A DNA stretch of 64,000 nucleotides from Mycobacteriales bacterium. GTDB lineage: Bacteria > Actinomycetota > Actinomycetes > Mycobacteriales > Mycobacteriaceae. The stretch covers positions 62,001-126,000 of the forward strand of contig DUTM01000006.1 in assembly GCA_012842085.1 (NCBI GenBank), read 5' to 3'. The translations under genes were made by a program, and so were the position numbers. This document shows positions 28,301 to 36,864 of this stretch, piece by piece. The notes under the pieces were generated by a model, which was not told the origin of the DNA, did no database searches, and saw nothing but the letters and a program-made list of their open reading frames with translations. Each line of letters opens with the position of its first letter. Positions within the stretch are counted from its first letter, which is position 1.

Positions 28301-28698
28301 GCATCGACCGGTTGGAGAAAGACAGCGATGGCAGATACATCATTGTTGACTTCAAAACCGGCCGGTACCCCCTCCGCAAACAGGACGTGGCAGAGAACCC
28401 ACAGTTGGCGATCTACCAGTTGGCCATCGACGGAAAATACGCGGACAGTGGGGTCGGCGAAGCCAAACTGGTGTACCTCACGCCCGGTTCAGCTGCCGAA
28501 AAACTAGATGTGCGCAGCCAAGAACCACTCACGAAAGAGCAGCTCGCCGAGTGGCGACTCGCGCTGCAAAAAGCAGCGACCGACACTCAAGGACCAGAAT
28601 TTGTCGCCTGCGAAAATGACCACTGCGATTACTGCGCAGTTCAGGAAGCCTGCCCCGTGAAATCCCGCAGCGTACTTAGTAGGGAGCAGTGGCAATGA
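25312..28698 (+). CDS. adnA: AdnA subunit of the AdnAB helicase-nuclease
   Basis: One half of the heterodimeric motor-nuclease that resects DNA double-strand ends in Mycobacteriales (the RecBCD/AddAB counterpart). The 1128-residue protein has a UvrD-like helicase with Walker A GGPGTGKTS (64-72), motif II LVDDAHH and motif III-like IAGDGDQNVFDFRGA. A RecB-like nuclease follows with KIRGRIDRLEKD and IIVDFKTGRYP. An iron-sulfur set is visible: a Cys in QLQECPLRWF plus Cys1100/1105/1108/1114 near the C-terminus. Motif II carries DDAH instead of DExx, which suggests a weakened or regulatory ATPase, in line with AdnB being the lead motor in mycobacteria. It overlaps adnB by four bases. Confidence 0.93.
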   Translation: MTEKIDALEAVGTGEDNPDPFHVTLLPAAQFSRSTPHSWEEPAARLFTPNGGVISSPAPVQVLGGPGTGKTSLLVDLACAHCATPGVNSDSVLVLTQSKRAAAELAERVAAQLVGTDSLASQEPIIRTVHSYAYSLLCRINAADGAPPPKLMTGAEKDVIYRELLETIADTDPAEGINYWPEWLQPALTTAGFARVLRDFISRAHERGVSAEDLISMGEEHDQPTWTAIGRFALDYERTMLLRARAGAEGSEAVTPALDAAELVGMVLEGLATHPEILAAEQERLELVLVDDAHHLDPQMAEFIELISTQTQLTVIAGDGDQNVFDFRGADPSFLNNTAPAGSPQRIVLPVSHRLSPLNLPLIQEVGGRLPAVSPQQQALVAGGSHTVEPTVKLATSEAAEAALAADVLRRAHLLEGVPWSDMAIIARSVGRHLPALRRALLAAGVPVRTDTDDLPLAEQYAVDGILSVLAAISMEVDAETVSSLLTGVVGQADPADVRTLRRGLRREEVARGGKRDSGTLLQLLLSPATMAAQQSPEDAADAEVPLEEILEGLTDYERQPLERVRKVVSAAQHSMERGDTAEEVLWAAWHTADLADTWRAASLRGGVEGAQADRNLDAMMALFDAASDFVSRVPTGTVQSFVRYIRDQELPALSRIRSLQHSEAVTLISATSAAGREWDTVVVVGVQDGEWPNMVVRGSLLQTQEFLDTVAGIDTATVSYRQPQLAAERRSFYTALSRARRQLVITAVDGGIVGDASPSRFITELFPDELPDPVDAPPVLSLPSMVAQLRSIICATEPFAGYTDKQWQKRVQHAREQLARLARTGINGAANWWGIDNVTSSEKLWHTADRDYPVSLSPSVFQQLQECPLRWFLSRHGGDVSSTSYAAQLGTLIHGLVEGEASDISSIQVDAALEELWPLLDIESDWYSQQEKERAQNGLQNYREWAQAENLVTTLDSLEVAIEHTFTSDDLERYGLTEDDLETVGALSVPVKIRGRIDRLEKDSDGRYIIVDFKTGRYPLRKQDVAENPQLAIYQLAIDGKYADSGVGEAKLVYLTPGSAAEKLDVRSQEPLTKEQLAEWRLALQKAATDTQGPEFVACENDHCDYCAVQEACPVKSRSVLSREQWQ

Positions 28699-31600
28699 GA
28701 TACAGTCCCCAAGAAATTGCGCAACTGCTCAACCAAAAATTCAGTCCCAATGCGGAACAAAGCGCTGTCATCAGTGCCCCCATGGAGCCGCTACTGGTGG
28801 TTGCGGGAGCAGGTGCCGGCAAAACCGAGACAATGGCGGCTCGCGTAGTTTGGCTCGTTGCCAACGGCATTGTGCGCCCCGACCAAATCCTGGGCCTCAC
28901 ATTCACCCGCAAAGCTGCACAAGAACTTCGCCACCGCATTCGGCAAAGACTCCTAGCGCTAGCCCGCAACCCGGAGTTTACCGGCCCCAATGCTGCGGAA
29001 ATTCGGGAAGCCATCCGAATCAGTGACCCCGATGTCTCCACCTACGACTCCTACGCGGGAACCATACTGCGCACCTACGGTTTACTGCTACCCGCCGAAA
29101 CAGGCGCCTCCATCATTGATGAAAGCCAACTGACCGACCTGGTGAACGACATTGTCACAGTGTGGCCAGAACGCTTCGACCGAGGGCTGCAGCTCGCTAG
29201 TGTGGTCAACGATGTCCTCGATCTGCACGGAGAAATGGCTAACCATGTGGTTGCGCCTGAGGCAGTCCTGGACGAATCCGACCGGTTGGCGGAACTACTC
29301 CAGAATCTTCCCAAAGGTCCCCGTGCTCGCAAAGAATTCACCCAGGCGATGGAGAAATTCTTAGCAACCTGCAGCTACCGCAAACAGCTTGTGGAAGTCG
29401 TAAAAGTAGTGCGACAAGAAATGCAGCAGCAAGGAGTACTGGACTTTGCACAACAAATGTCGTTGGCAGCCCAGTTAGTTAGTGAACATGCAGCAGTTGG
29501 GGAAGCAGAACGCTCCAAATATCGGGTGGTGCTTCTAGATGAGTACCAAGACACCGGCCACGCGCAACGCATCTTCTTGCGTGCCCTCTACGGCAAGGCT
29601 CAAGACCCGGACATGGCTATCACAGCGGTGGGAGACCCCATCCAATCGATTTATGCCTGGCGGGGAGCCTCATCCAACAACCTCGACCTCTTCCGCACAG
29701 ATTTTCCGCTTGCAGATGGACAACCCGCACCGGTAAGGGAACTCCTCACCAGTTGGCGCAACCCAAACGACATTTTGGGACTCGCCAATGTGATGACGGC
29801 ACCATTGCGCAATACCAACAAGAACGCTTTAGAAGTGCCTCTCCTCCAGCCGGCACCCAGTGCCAGTCCCGGGGAAATTCGTCTCGCCTTCACCGAAACC
29901 AGTGTTGCGGAATACGAGTGGGTGGCGGACCAGTTCCGGAATATTTTCACCAAAGCCTACAAAGAAGGAAAGAAACCTCCAACATCAGCAGTGCTCGTCA
30001 CCCGCAACCGGGACTCACTCCCCATGCTGCAAGCACTCACCAAAGTGGGGGTGCCGGCAGAAATCGTCAACGTGGGAGGGCTACTCACCATTCCAGAGGT
30101 GCAAGACGTGTGGTGCATGCTGCGGATTATTGCGGATCCGCTTGATGGGGGAGCGGCACTTCGGTTGCTCACCGGACCGCGCATCAATCTGGGGGCCAAA
30201 GACCTTGTCACATTATGGAAACGAGCCCGACATCTACGGGGAGATGAGGCAGAACAGCCCGAAAAACTCCTCGACACCGCTGCCCAAATGCGGGACAACA
30301 TTGCGATCGATCTGTCCTACGACCCAGCACTCGAAGTGGGGTTGGGGGACGCCATAGATGACCCGGGAACCGCAGACCGCTACACGCCGGCCGCCTACCA
30401 ACATCTCACCCAGTTGCGTGCCGACATTCGTCGCCTGCGCAAACGGTTAGGCCAGCCGCTGCCAGAACTGGTGGCAGAAGTGGAACGCACCCTCGGGGTG
30501 GACGTGGAAGTGGAAGCCCGCCTAGATCCTGCGGCCGGAGCGCTAGTCGGCCGGCAACACCTCGATGCTTTTGCAGACGTGGTGTCCAACTTTGCGGCGG
30601 GACGCAACCCCAGTCTCCAATCCCTCCTCAACTATCTAGAACTAGCCAGCGGAGACGGTTCCGATCTGCCCGCTGGAGAAGTAGGAGTGCGGGAGAACTG
30701 CGTGCAGATCATTACCGTGCATGGTGCGAAAGGGCTGGAATGGGAGATCATAGCCGTCCCCAACCTCACCCAGGGTGAATTCCCGGCGACGCGCGGCCGG
30801 GCGTCATGGGTGGGTAGCTCCAGCCAAATCCCCACCACCCTCCGCGGCGACCGTACAGTGCAGTGCGAAGACGGCTCCTACACCCCCGGGGTACCCATTT
30901 TTCATGATGATGCGGTGGCAGACCGGTCTGCCTTCATGAAAGAACTCGACGCCCACAAAAAATCACTCACCAGTTTCGACCAGGAAGAATCCCGCCGCCT
31001 CATGTATGTGGCGGTTACCCGGGCCGAAAAAATGCTGCTCCTCTCCGGCCATGCTTGGAGACACGGTGCAACCCTCAAAACACCGTCACCCTACCTCCAA
31101 ACCGCCTACGAGTGGCTCCAGCAACATTTCGCGAGCCTCACCGGCGGTGAGGTTGATCCGGCAGCGGTACAAGAAATCACCAGCCCCAGCGGCGGAACAC
31201 TCGCCATAGATGAATGGTGGATGCCCACCCCCGAATTTGAAAAAGCCGCAACGCGCGAAGACAATCCTCTCGCTGGCGAAGTCAATACGGCACTATGGCC
31301 CCAAGATCCGTTGCAGCACAGTCCCCATATTCGTTCCGCCCACGCGGAACTGATGGAGACCATCGCCGTCCAAGAAGCGGGAGAGGCGGCTCCCGCGGGA
31401 GAATTTTCCACCGATGTGGATGTGTTGCTTGCGGAATATCAGCAAAAACGCAGTGGCGCTGACACCCGGTCCCGCACAGTGCGGCTCCCCAGCAGACTCA
31501 CCGCCAGCCAAATCGTTGCGCTCAAAGAAGATCCGCAAGACTTTGCGCGACGGCTGCGGCGACCCATTCCCTACAAACCCAACCGCTATGCACGGCGCGG

Positions 31601-32126
31601 AACCGAATTCCATACGTGGGTGGAAGATCGGCTGGCCGGCAAACACGCCACCTTGCTCGATATTGAAGATTTCGTTGCCAGCGCCGATGATATTCCCGAA
31701 CCGCGCAGCCTCACCGGGCTTAAAGAATCCTTCCAAGAGTCCGAATGGGGACGGCGCGCCACCACCATGGTGGAGGTACCTTTCGATGTGTCGCTCGGCA
31801 ATGTTGTGATCAACGGCCGCATAGATGCCGTTTTCCAAGACGACCAGGACCATTACACCGTCGTCGACTGGAAAACCGGTGCCCAACCCCGCAGCCGGAA
31901 AGAACGCGACACCAAAGCCCTCCAGCTGGCTGTTTACCGGATAGCCTTCCACCGGCTCATCAATGCCCAGCGCCAACAACAAGGACAACCAGAAATCCCC
32001 CTCACCAACATTCGTGCCGCCTTCTACTACGTGGCGCACAATAAGACACTATGGTTGGATGATCTCTCCACACCCGCCCAGATTGATGCGATGATTGCAC
32101 AATTAAGCGCGTCCTCAGGTGGGTAA
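28695..32126 (+). CDS. adnB: AdnB subunit of the AdnAB helicase-nuclease
   Basis: Lead motor and second nuclease of AdnAB, 1143 residues. Helicase motifs: Walker A GAGAGKTET, motif Ia GLTFTRKAAQEL, motif II LLDEYQDTG, motif III AVGDPIQSIYAWRGAS, and IITVHGAKGLEWE plus MYVAVTRAEK for motifs V and VI. The C-terminal RecB-type nuclease has YARRGTEFHTWVEDR, VINGRIDAVFQDD and VVDWKTGAQP, with the catalytic Asp/Lys. No Cys cluster is seen here, unlike AdnA. The ATG overlaps the adnA TGA (ATGA), with AGGGAG upstream; a GTG two codons earlier is less likely. Confidence 0.94.
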   Translation: MRYSPQEIAQLLNQKFSPNAEQSAVISAPMEPLLVVAGAGAGKTETMAARVVWLVANGIVRPDQILGLTFTRKAAQELRHRIRQRLLALARNPEFTGPNAAEIREAIRISDPDVSTYDSYAGTILRTYGLLLPAETGASIIDESQLTDLVNDIVTVWPERFDRGLQLASVVNDVLDLHGEMANHVVAPEAVLDESDRLAELLQNLPKGPRARKEFTQAMEKFLATCSYRKQLVEVVKVVRQEMQQQGVLDFAQQMSLAAQLVSEHAAVGEAERSKYRVVLLDEYQDTGHAQRIFLRALYGKAQDPDMAITAVGDPIQSIYAWRGASSNNLDLFRTDFPLADGQPAPVRELLTSWRNPNDILGLANVMTAPLRNTNKNALEVPLLQPAPSASPGEIRLAFTETSVAEYEWVADQFRNIFTKAYKEGKKPPTSAVLVTRNRDSLPMLQALTKVGVPAEIVNVGGLLTIPEVQDVWCMLRIIADPLDGGAALRLLTGPRINLGAKDLVTLWKRARHLRGDEAEQPEKLLDTAAQMRDNIAIDLSYDPALEVGLGDAIDDPGTADRYTPAAYQHLTQLRADIRRLRKRLGQPLPELVAEVERTLGVDVEVEARLDPAAGALVGRQHLDAFADVVSNFAAGRNPSLQSLLNYLELASGDGSDLPAGEVGVRENCVQIITVHGAKGLEWEIIAVPNLTQGEFPATRGRASWVGSSSQIPTTLRGDRTVQCEDGSYTPGVPIFHDDAVADRSAFMKELDAHKKSLTSFDQEESRRLMYVAVTRAEKMLLLSGHAWRHGATLKTPSPYLQTAYEWLQQHFASLTGGEVDPAAVQEITSPSGGTLAIDEWWMPTPEFEKAATREDNPLAGEVNTALWPQDPLQHSPHIRSAHAELMETIAVQEAGEAAPAGEFSTDVDVLLAEYQQKRSGADTRSRTVRLPSRLTASQIVALKEDPQDFARRLRRPIPYKPNRYARRGTEFHTWVEDRLAGKHATLLDIEDFVASADDIPEPRSLTGLKESFQESEWGRRATTMVEVPFDVSLGNVVINGRIDAVFQDDQDHYTVVDWKTGAQPRSRKERDTKALQLAVYRIAFHRLINAQRQQQGQPEIPLTNIRAAFYYVAHNKTLWLDDLSTPAQIDAMIAQLSASSGG

Positions 32127-32239
32127 CTGTGGAATGATTCATATTAGGTGAGATAATCCTCCATGTGGATCCCCGTTCCCCAGCGGGAATGAGAATCCTC
32201 CAGGTTCTGTCGCAAGACAACAGTAAAAGGAGCGCCACC

Positions 32240-33349
32240 TTGGCAGGACGCGGATTTCCCCGCAGGTTGCGGGCCCTCTTCTCCCCCGAAGACCGGCTCG
32301 ACAACCGACCCGACTATGCCCTCGTCGGCATCGTTCGGGTGCCGCACCTGGAAAGCAGTCCATGGCGGCAAATCTTCTCCCGCATCATGTGGGCCATCGG
32401 CGCCATTATCCTGGCAGTCATCATCACCTACGCAGAACGCACCGGGTATCAAGACAGCAACGATCCCGACAACGGGATGACCCTGGTGGACTGCATTTAC
32501 TACGCCACCGTATCGCTCACCACCACGGGGTACGGCGACATCACGCCCATTACCCAATCCGCCCGCCTCGCAAACGTCATCCTCATCACCCCGCTCCGCC
32601 TGTTCTTCCTCATCGTTCTCATTGGAACCACCCTGCAGGCGTTGACGGAGCGCTCCCGACAAACATTCCGAATTCAGCGTTGGAGGTCATCATTGCGCAA
32701 CCACACCGTCGTCATCGGCTATGGCACCAAAGGCCGTTCCGCGGTGGCCGCCATGCTCGCCGACGACATTAAACCCGGAGACATAGTCGTCGTCGACAAT
32801 GACGCAAATGCATTAGAACTAGCAGCATTAAAGGGGTTGGTGACGGTACATGGCTCGGGGACCAAGGCCGACGTTCTCAAGTTGGCCGGGGTAACAAGAG
32901 CAAAGTCCATCATCGTGGCAACCAATATCGACGACACCGCAGTATTGGTTACCCTCTCGGCGCGTGAACTCAACCCGCGTGCCACCATTGTGGCCTCCAT
33001 CCGCGAATCCGAAAACGCGCACCTCATCGAACAATCAGGTGCCGACTCGGTAGTCGTATCTGCGGAAACCACTGGTCGCCTCCTCGGACTCGCCACCGTC
33101 ACCCCCTCCGTAGTGACCCTCACCGAAGACCTCCTCTCCCCGGAGGAAGGCTTCTCTGTGGCGGAACGCCCCGTCGAGGAAGAAGAACTCGGCGGCTCCC
33201 CGCGGCATATGCGGGACCTGGTGCTGGGTGTTGTGCGGCACGGACAGCTCTACCGTGTAAACGACTCCACCGTAGACACCCTCGAAATCGGGGACCGGCT
33301 GCTCTACGTCCGTATGACACACCCCACTATCACACAGAAAGAAGACTAG
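32240..33349 (+). CDS. Two-TM potassium channel with RCK/TrkA-N domain
   Basis: Rv3200c-like K+ channel. Membrane helix one (IFSRIMWAIGAIILAVIITY), the pore with the selectivity filter TTTGYGD, helix two (VILITPLRLFFLIVLIGTTLQ), then a cytoplasmic RCK domain starting VVIGYGTKGRSAVAAML with the nucleotide-binding VVVDNDANALELA, and a TrkA-C-like end. The start is uncertain. The TTG at 32240 follows AAAGGAG at an ideal distance and gives 369 residues. GTG 32165 (394 residues) and ATG 32189 have no good RBS. It follows adnB as in mycobacteria, but nudC, usually next, is absent. Confidence 0.88.
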   Translation: MAGRGFPRRLRALFSPEDRLDNRPDYALVGIVRVPHLESSPWRQIFSRIMWAIGAIILAVIITYAERTGYQDSNDPDNGMTLVDCIYYATVSLTTTGYGDITPITQSARLANVILITPLRLFFLIVLIGTTLQALTERSRQTFRIQRWRSSLRNHTVVIGYGTKGRSAVAAMLADDIKPGDIVVVDNDANALELAALKGLVTVHGSGTKADVLKLAGVTRAKSIIVATNIDDTAVLVTLSARELNPRATIVASIRESENAHLIEQSGADSVVVSAETTGRLLGLATVTPSVVTLTEDLLSPEEGFSVAERPVEEEELGGSPRHMRDLVLGVVRHGQLYRVNDSTVDTLEIGDRLLYVRMTHPTITQKED

Positions 33350-33396
33350 CTTTCGCAGCTTCGCAGAAAGCGCCAAAAACACCACTATGGGGACAA

Positions 33397-33430
33397 AAAG
33401 GGGGACACCGCCCACAGCGATGTCCCCTTT
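33397..33430 (-). terminator. Terminator of the mycoredoxin gene
   Basis: Read leftward: AAAGGGGACA (33421-33430) pairs with TGTCCCCCTTT (33397-33407) around a 13-base loop, and the T run continues. One extra base bulges in the stem. It may also stop the convergent channel gene. Confidence 0.75.
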
Positions 33431-33456
33431 AGGTGTGGACTACAGAAACCTGGTAA

Positions 33457-33756
33457 TTAGGCGTTGGCCTTAAGTTCCTTAATCTTGTCGCGAACCTTAG
33501 TAGCACCCGGGTTGGTCATGGTGCTGCCGTCAGAGAAAAGAACAGTCGGAATAACTGCATTGCCGTCATTAACCTCAATGACGAACTTTTCAGCTGCTTC
33601 CGCTTCGTCGTCCTTCTCCAGATCCACGTTGGTGAAAGGAATGTTGAGCTCACCGAGGAGCTTCTTCAAACGCTGGCAGTGAGGGCACCACTCAGCAGTG
33701 TAGAGGGTGATGTCTTCAGTCTTTTCAGGGGCCTTAGGGGCTTTCACATTACTCAT
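33457..33756 (-). CDS. Mycoredoxin (glutaredoxin-fold), Mrx1-like
   Basis: A 99-residue thioredoxin-fold protein with the active site CPHC (ITLYTAEWCPHCQRL, about 24-27), cis-Pro in NAVIPTVLFSDGS and a C-terminal helix. Mycoredoxins reduce mixed disulfides with mycothiol; the Rv3198A position beside uvrD2 matches. CPHC rather than the CGYC/CPWC usual for mycoredoxin is a minor variant. In mycobacteria the gene is in the SigH regulon, but I see no clear SigH promoter upstream here. It is monocistronic and divergent from uvrD2. Confidence 0.88.
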   Translation of the reverse strand: MSNVKAPKAPEKTEDITLYTAEWCPHCQRLKKLLGELNIPFTNVDLEKDDEAEAAEKFVIEVNDGNAVIPTVLFSDGSTMTNPGATKVRDKIKELKANA

Positions 33757-33918
33757 ACTTTTAAGCCAACCACGTTTCCCGGCATCATGCTAGCTTTTTC
33801 GCTAGCAGATTTGAACGGCTCCACATGTTACAGCCATCCTCTAGAGTGAGAACCAACCTAGACTAAAGAAGACAACGCAGAGTCATCCGACACTCCACAC
33901 TTGAGAGGACAGTTCCGA

Positions 33919-35967
33919 ATGCAGCTCGACGACGAGCAACAGTTAGCAGTCTTGGCTCCCCGCGGACCGGTGTGCATCCTGGCGGGGGCAGGAACTGGTA
34001 AGACTCGCACAATCACGCATCGGATTTGGCGTCTCATCCAGGATGGGCAAGTAAACCCCCAGCAGGTGCTGGCGGTGACATTCACCAAACGTGCCGCAGG
34101 TGAAATGCAGGAACGCTTAGCGGCCATGGGGGTGGGCAACGTCGGGGGACGGCAAGTACAAGCATCCACCTTCCACTCGGCAGCCCTCCGACAACTGCGA
34201 TACTTCTGGCCCCAATTCATGGGGGCCATGCCCTGGCAGGTCATCGACCGGGATCGTTTTGGGATTGTGGCTCGTGCCGCCGAACAAAGCGGAGCGGACT
34301 CCAGCAAAGAATCCATTCGCGACCTGTTAGCAGAAATAGACTGGGCGAAATCTGAAATCCTGGATGCGGAAAGCTATGCGGCGGGCGTAGAAAAACTGCG
34401 GCGGGAACCACCCACCGATGTCGCCACAGTCGTCCGGGTGCTGAAGCGGTATGAAGAGCTGAAACGCCAGCCCCAAGGAATGCTGCTGGATTTTAATGAT
34501 CTGCTACTTTTCATGAGTGCCGCAATTGAAGAATTCCCAGGTATTCGGGAAGAATTTCAAAGCAGCTACCGCAGCTTCGTCGTAGACGAATACCAAGATG
34601 TGACGCCCCTCCAACAGCGACTTCTGGATGCCTGGCTGGGGGAGCGGGACGACCTCACTGTGGTGGGGGACCCCAACCAAACAATTTATTCATTCAATGG
34701 TGCTTCGCCCGAATTCCTGGTCAATTTTCATAAACGTTTCCCCGATGCCACCGTCGTCAACCTCATCCGGGATTACCGCTCCACCCCAGAAATAGTGGAC
34801 TGCGCCAACAAAATCATCAGCGCAGCTCAAGGCAACGTTTCCCAACCATCCATGCAATTGCAGGGCCAACAACCACGGGGTGCGCAGCCCGTCATACGCC
34901 ACTACACGGATGATTTTCAGGAAGCGGAAGAGGTCGCGGCTGCGATTGCGCAAGACCTACAGCAAGGCCAAGAACCCGAAAATATTGCGATACTGTATCG
35001 CACCAATGCCCAATCTGCGCTCTTCGAACAGGCTTTAGAGGAACGATCAATTCCGTACCTCGTGCGTGGGGGAGAAGGGTTCTTCAACCGGGAAGAAATA
35101 CAGAAAGCCTTCCGGGCACTGGATCGCCTAGGCCGCAGAGATGATCTTCCTCCCGAAGCAGTCGGCTCGAAACTGGAAGTACTTGTTAAAGCGGCCCTCA
35201 AACCGCTGGGCCTAACCGAGGAAGAACCCACAGGTATGCAAGCCCGCAACCGGTGGCAGAGCCTCGTAGCGCTGCAGACGCTGGTGGAGGAACTGGTAGC
35301 CGTGGATGAGAATCTCACGCTCAGCAGGCTGTTGACGGAACTGCATCGCCGGGCCGACAACCGTCAGCCCCCCACCACCAAGGGTGTTACATTGGCCTCC
35401 ATCCATGCTGCGAAAGGTCTGGAATGGGACAACGTCTACCTAGTTGGTCTGGTGGAAGGCACATTACCCATCCGGCATGTTTTTGCCGATAATGCGGCGC
35501 CCGATGCGTTGGAAGAAGAGCGGCGCCTACTCTATGTCGGGGCCACCCGCGCGCGCTATCAGCTGACCCTCACCTGGGGTGCGGCGCGACGAGCTGGTGG
35601 GAAAGAACGCAAACGGTGCCGGTTCTTGGATGCCATCGACCCACCCCAGCAGCGCACTGCACAAAAATCCCCATTTGCGGATACTCGCGAACGGCCCAAA
35701 CAGCGGAAACGCTGGAAGCGAGAAATTCTTGAAGACATGTCCTACCGGCAGCAAGAACTCTTCGAAGCGCTGGTCGCGTGGCGCAAAACCACTGCCGCCG
35801 ACATGGGCAAACCTGCCTTCGTTGTGTTCACCGACGCCATCCTTCTGCAAATAGCCGCAGAAAGCCCCAGTAGCCTCGTCGAACTCAGTACTGTCCGGGG
35901 AGTGGGGCAGGCGAAACTGGAACGCTACGGCACAGCGGTTCTCGAGATCGTACAGGCCAGTTACTAG
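33919..35967 (+). CDS. uvrD2: UvrD2-like superfamily 1 DNA helicase with HRDC domain
   Basis: 3'-5' DNA helicase of about 682 residues. Motifs: Q motif LDDEQQLAVL, Walker A AGAGTGKTRT, Ia AVTFTKRAAGEM, II VVDEYQDVTPLQQ, III VVGDPNQTIYSFNGAS, IV IRDYRSTPEI, V LASIHAAKGLEWD and VI RLLYVGATRAR. A C-terminal HRDC domain (about 600-680) includes LFEALVAWRKTTAADMGKPA and LSTVRGVGQAKLERYG. Mycobacterial UvrD2 carries a tetracysteine module between helicase and HRDC; the linker here has a single Cys, so that module is missing. The ATG at 33919 is chosen because the protein then begins MQLDDEQQ; a TTG at 33901 is in frame. Confidence 0.92.
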   Translation: MQLDDEQQLAVLAPRGPVCILAGAGTGKTRTITHRIWRLIQDGQVNPQQVLAVTFTKRAAGEMQERLAAMGVGNVGGRQVQASTFHSAALRQLRYFWPQFMGAMPWQVIDRDRFGIVARAAEQSGADSSKESIRDLLAEIDWAKSEILDAESYAAGVEKLRREPPTDVATVVRVLKRYEELKRQPQGMLLDFNDLLLFMSAAIEEFPGIREEFQSSYRSFVVDEYQDVTPLQQRLLDAWLGERDDLTVVGDPNQTIYSFNGASPEFLVNFHKRFPDATVVNLIRDYRSTPEIVDCANKIISAAQGNVSQPSMQLQGQQPRGAQPVIRHYTDDFQEAEEVAAAIAQDLQQGQEPENIAILYRTNAQSALFEQALEERSIPYLVRGGEGFFNREEIQKAFRALDRLGRRDDLPPEAVGSKLEVLVKAALKPLGLTEEEPTGMQARNRWQSLVALQTLVEELVAVDENLTLSRLLTELHRRADNRQPPTTKGVTLASIHAAKGLEWDNVYLVGLVEGTLPIRHVFADNAAPDALEEERRLLYVGATRARYQLTLTWGAARRAGGKERKRCRFLDAIDPPQQRTAQKSPFADTRERPKQRKRWKREILEDMSYRQQELFEALVAWRKTTAADMGKPAFVVFTDAILLQIAAESPSSLVELSTVRGVGQAKLERYGTAVLEIVQASY

Positions 35968-35983
35968 GGGAACCAGAAAAGTT

Positions 35984-36796
35984 CTACAAAACGTGCCGCG
36001 ACACTATCCCAGCATCTGGGGTAACCATCCACTGTTCGTGGCACACCTTGTTGGATGACGCGTGGCAACACTGCCGCAGCATAGACACCGCGAAGGCAGC
36101 TGTTGCAGTGATCGTCGCGTGGGACGCCCGACCCGTCTCCCGTGCCAAACGCGCAGTAACCAAAGCTGGAAGATAAGATGCCACCGCTGGCACAGTCGCT
36201 TTCCGCAAAGTTTGGGGAGGTGACACCCCAGGCCGCAGCAGTGGCCCCACCACACCGCGGTTATCCACCAAAGTGCACAGCAAAAACGGCTGCTGCCGTT
36301 CAACGAGGGAATGGATGAGCACCGGATCCGGAATGATCGACTCTGACACAATCACCACATCCACCCGAGGGCGTTGCGCACGGCTCCACTCCACAATCCG
36401 CGCCCCCTCTGCAGCCATCAGTCGTCTTATCTCCTCCAACAAGACACCCCTACCGGCAACTCCAACCGTCAGTTTATGGGCGCTCCCCTCCGGCAAAGCC
36501 AACTCTTGGGCACCCAAATGCGCGACCCCAGCGGCATGCAGCTCCTGCAGCAGACACCGCACATCGTCAGGATCCATCACCTTGTTTTTACCCTCGCCAA
36601 ACAGGCGCACCAGTTCCTCCAAAGAACGGGAGCCGTCACAACGCGAAAGCAGCCACATCACATCATCCAAAGAATAATTATCAGGAACATTCACTGTCAC
36701 TGCTTCATCGGGCACAATACCGATCTGCAGAGTGCGGTCGTCGCAGCGCACCATTGTCAAATAGGGGTGCAGTTGGGGTCCGGAAGGGATTGTCAT
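35984..36796 (-). CDS. Orphan TOMM cyclodehydratase-like (ThiF-fold) protein, Rv3196-like
   Basis: About 270 residues. The N-terminal part (about 15-95: VPDNYSLDDVMWLLSRCDGSRSLEELVRLF) resembles the winged-helix peptide-recognition domain of leader-binding proteins, followed by an E1-like Rossmann domain (KLTVGVAGRGVLLEEIRRLM, VDVVIVSE). Families of this kind serve as leader-peptide-binding cyclodehydratase partners of YcaO enzymes in azole peptide biosynthesis. No YcaO, dehydrogenase or precursor peptide gene is visible nearby, and the mycobacterial homologue (Rv3196) is also an orphan. ATG 36796 is taken as the start; a TTG at 36814 is in frame. Function unknown. Confidence 0.7.
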   Translation of the reverse strand: MTIPSGPQLHPYLTMVRCDDRTLQIGIVPDEAVTVNVPDNYSLDDVMWLLSRCDGSRSLEELVRLFGEGKNKVMDPDDVRCLLQELHAAGVAHLGAQELALPEGSAHKLTVGVAGRGVLLEEIRRLMAAEGARIVEWSRAQRPRVDVVIVSESIIPDPVLIHSLVERQQPFLLCTLVDNRGVVGPLLRPGVSPPQTLRKATVPAVASYLPALVTARLARETGRASHATITATAAFAVSMLRQCCHASSNKVCHEQWMVTPDAGIVSRHVL

Positions 36797-36852
36797 GGCG
36801 CTATGGTCGCACAAGTTGCGGGATCCTAGGGCAGCTACCGGAGGGCGAAAGG

Positions 36853-36858
36853 TAGCCT
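36853..36858 (+). promoter_or_regulatory. -10 hexamer of leaderless ygjP-like gene
   Basis: TAGCCT six bases before the ATG at 36865. Confidence 0.5.
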
Positions 36859-36864
36859 AAAAGC

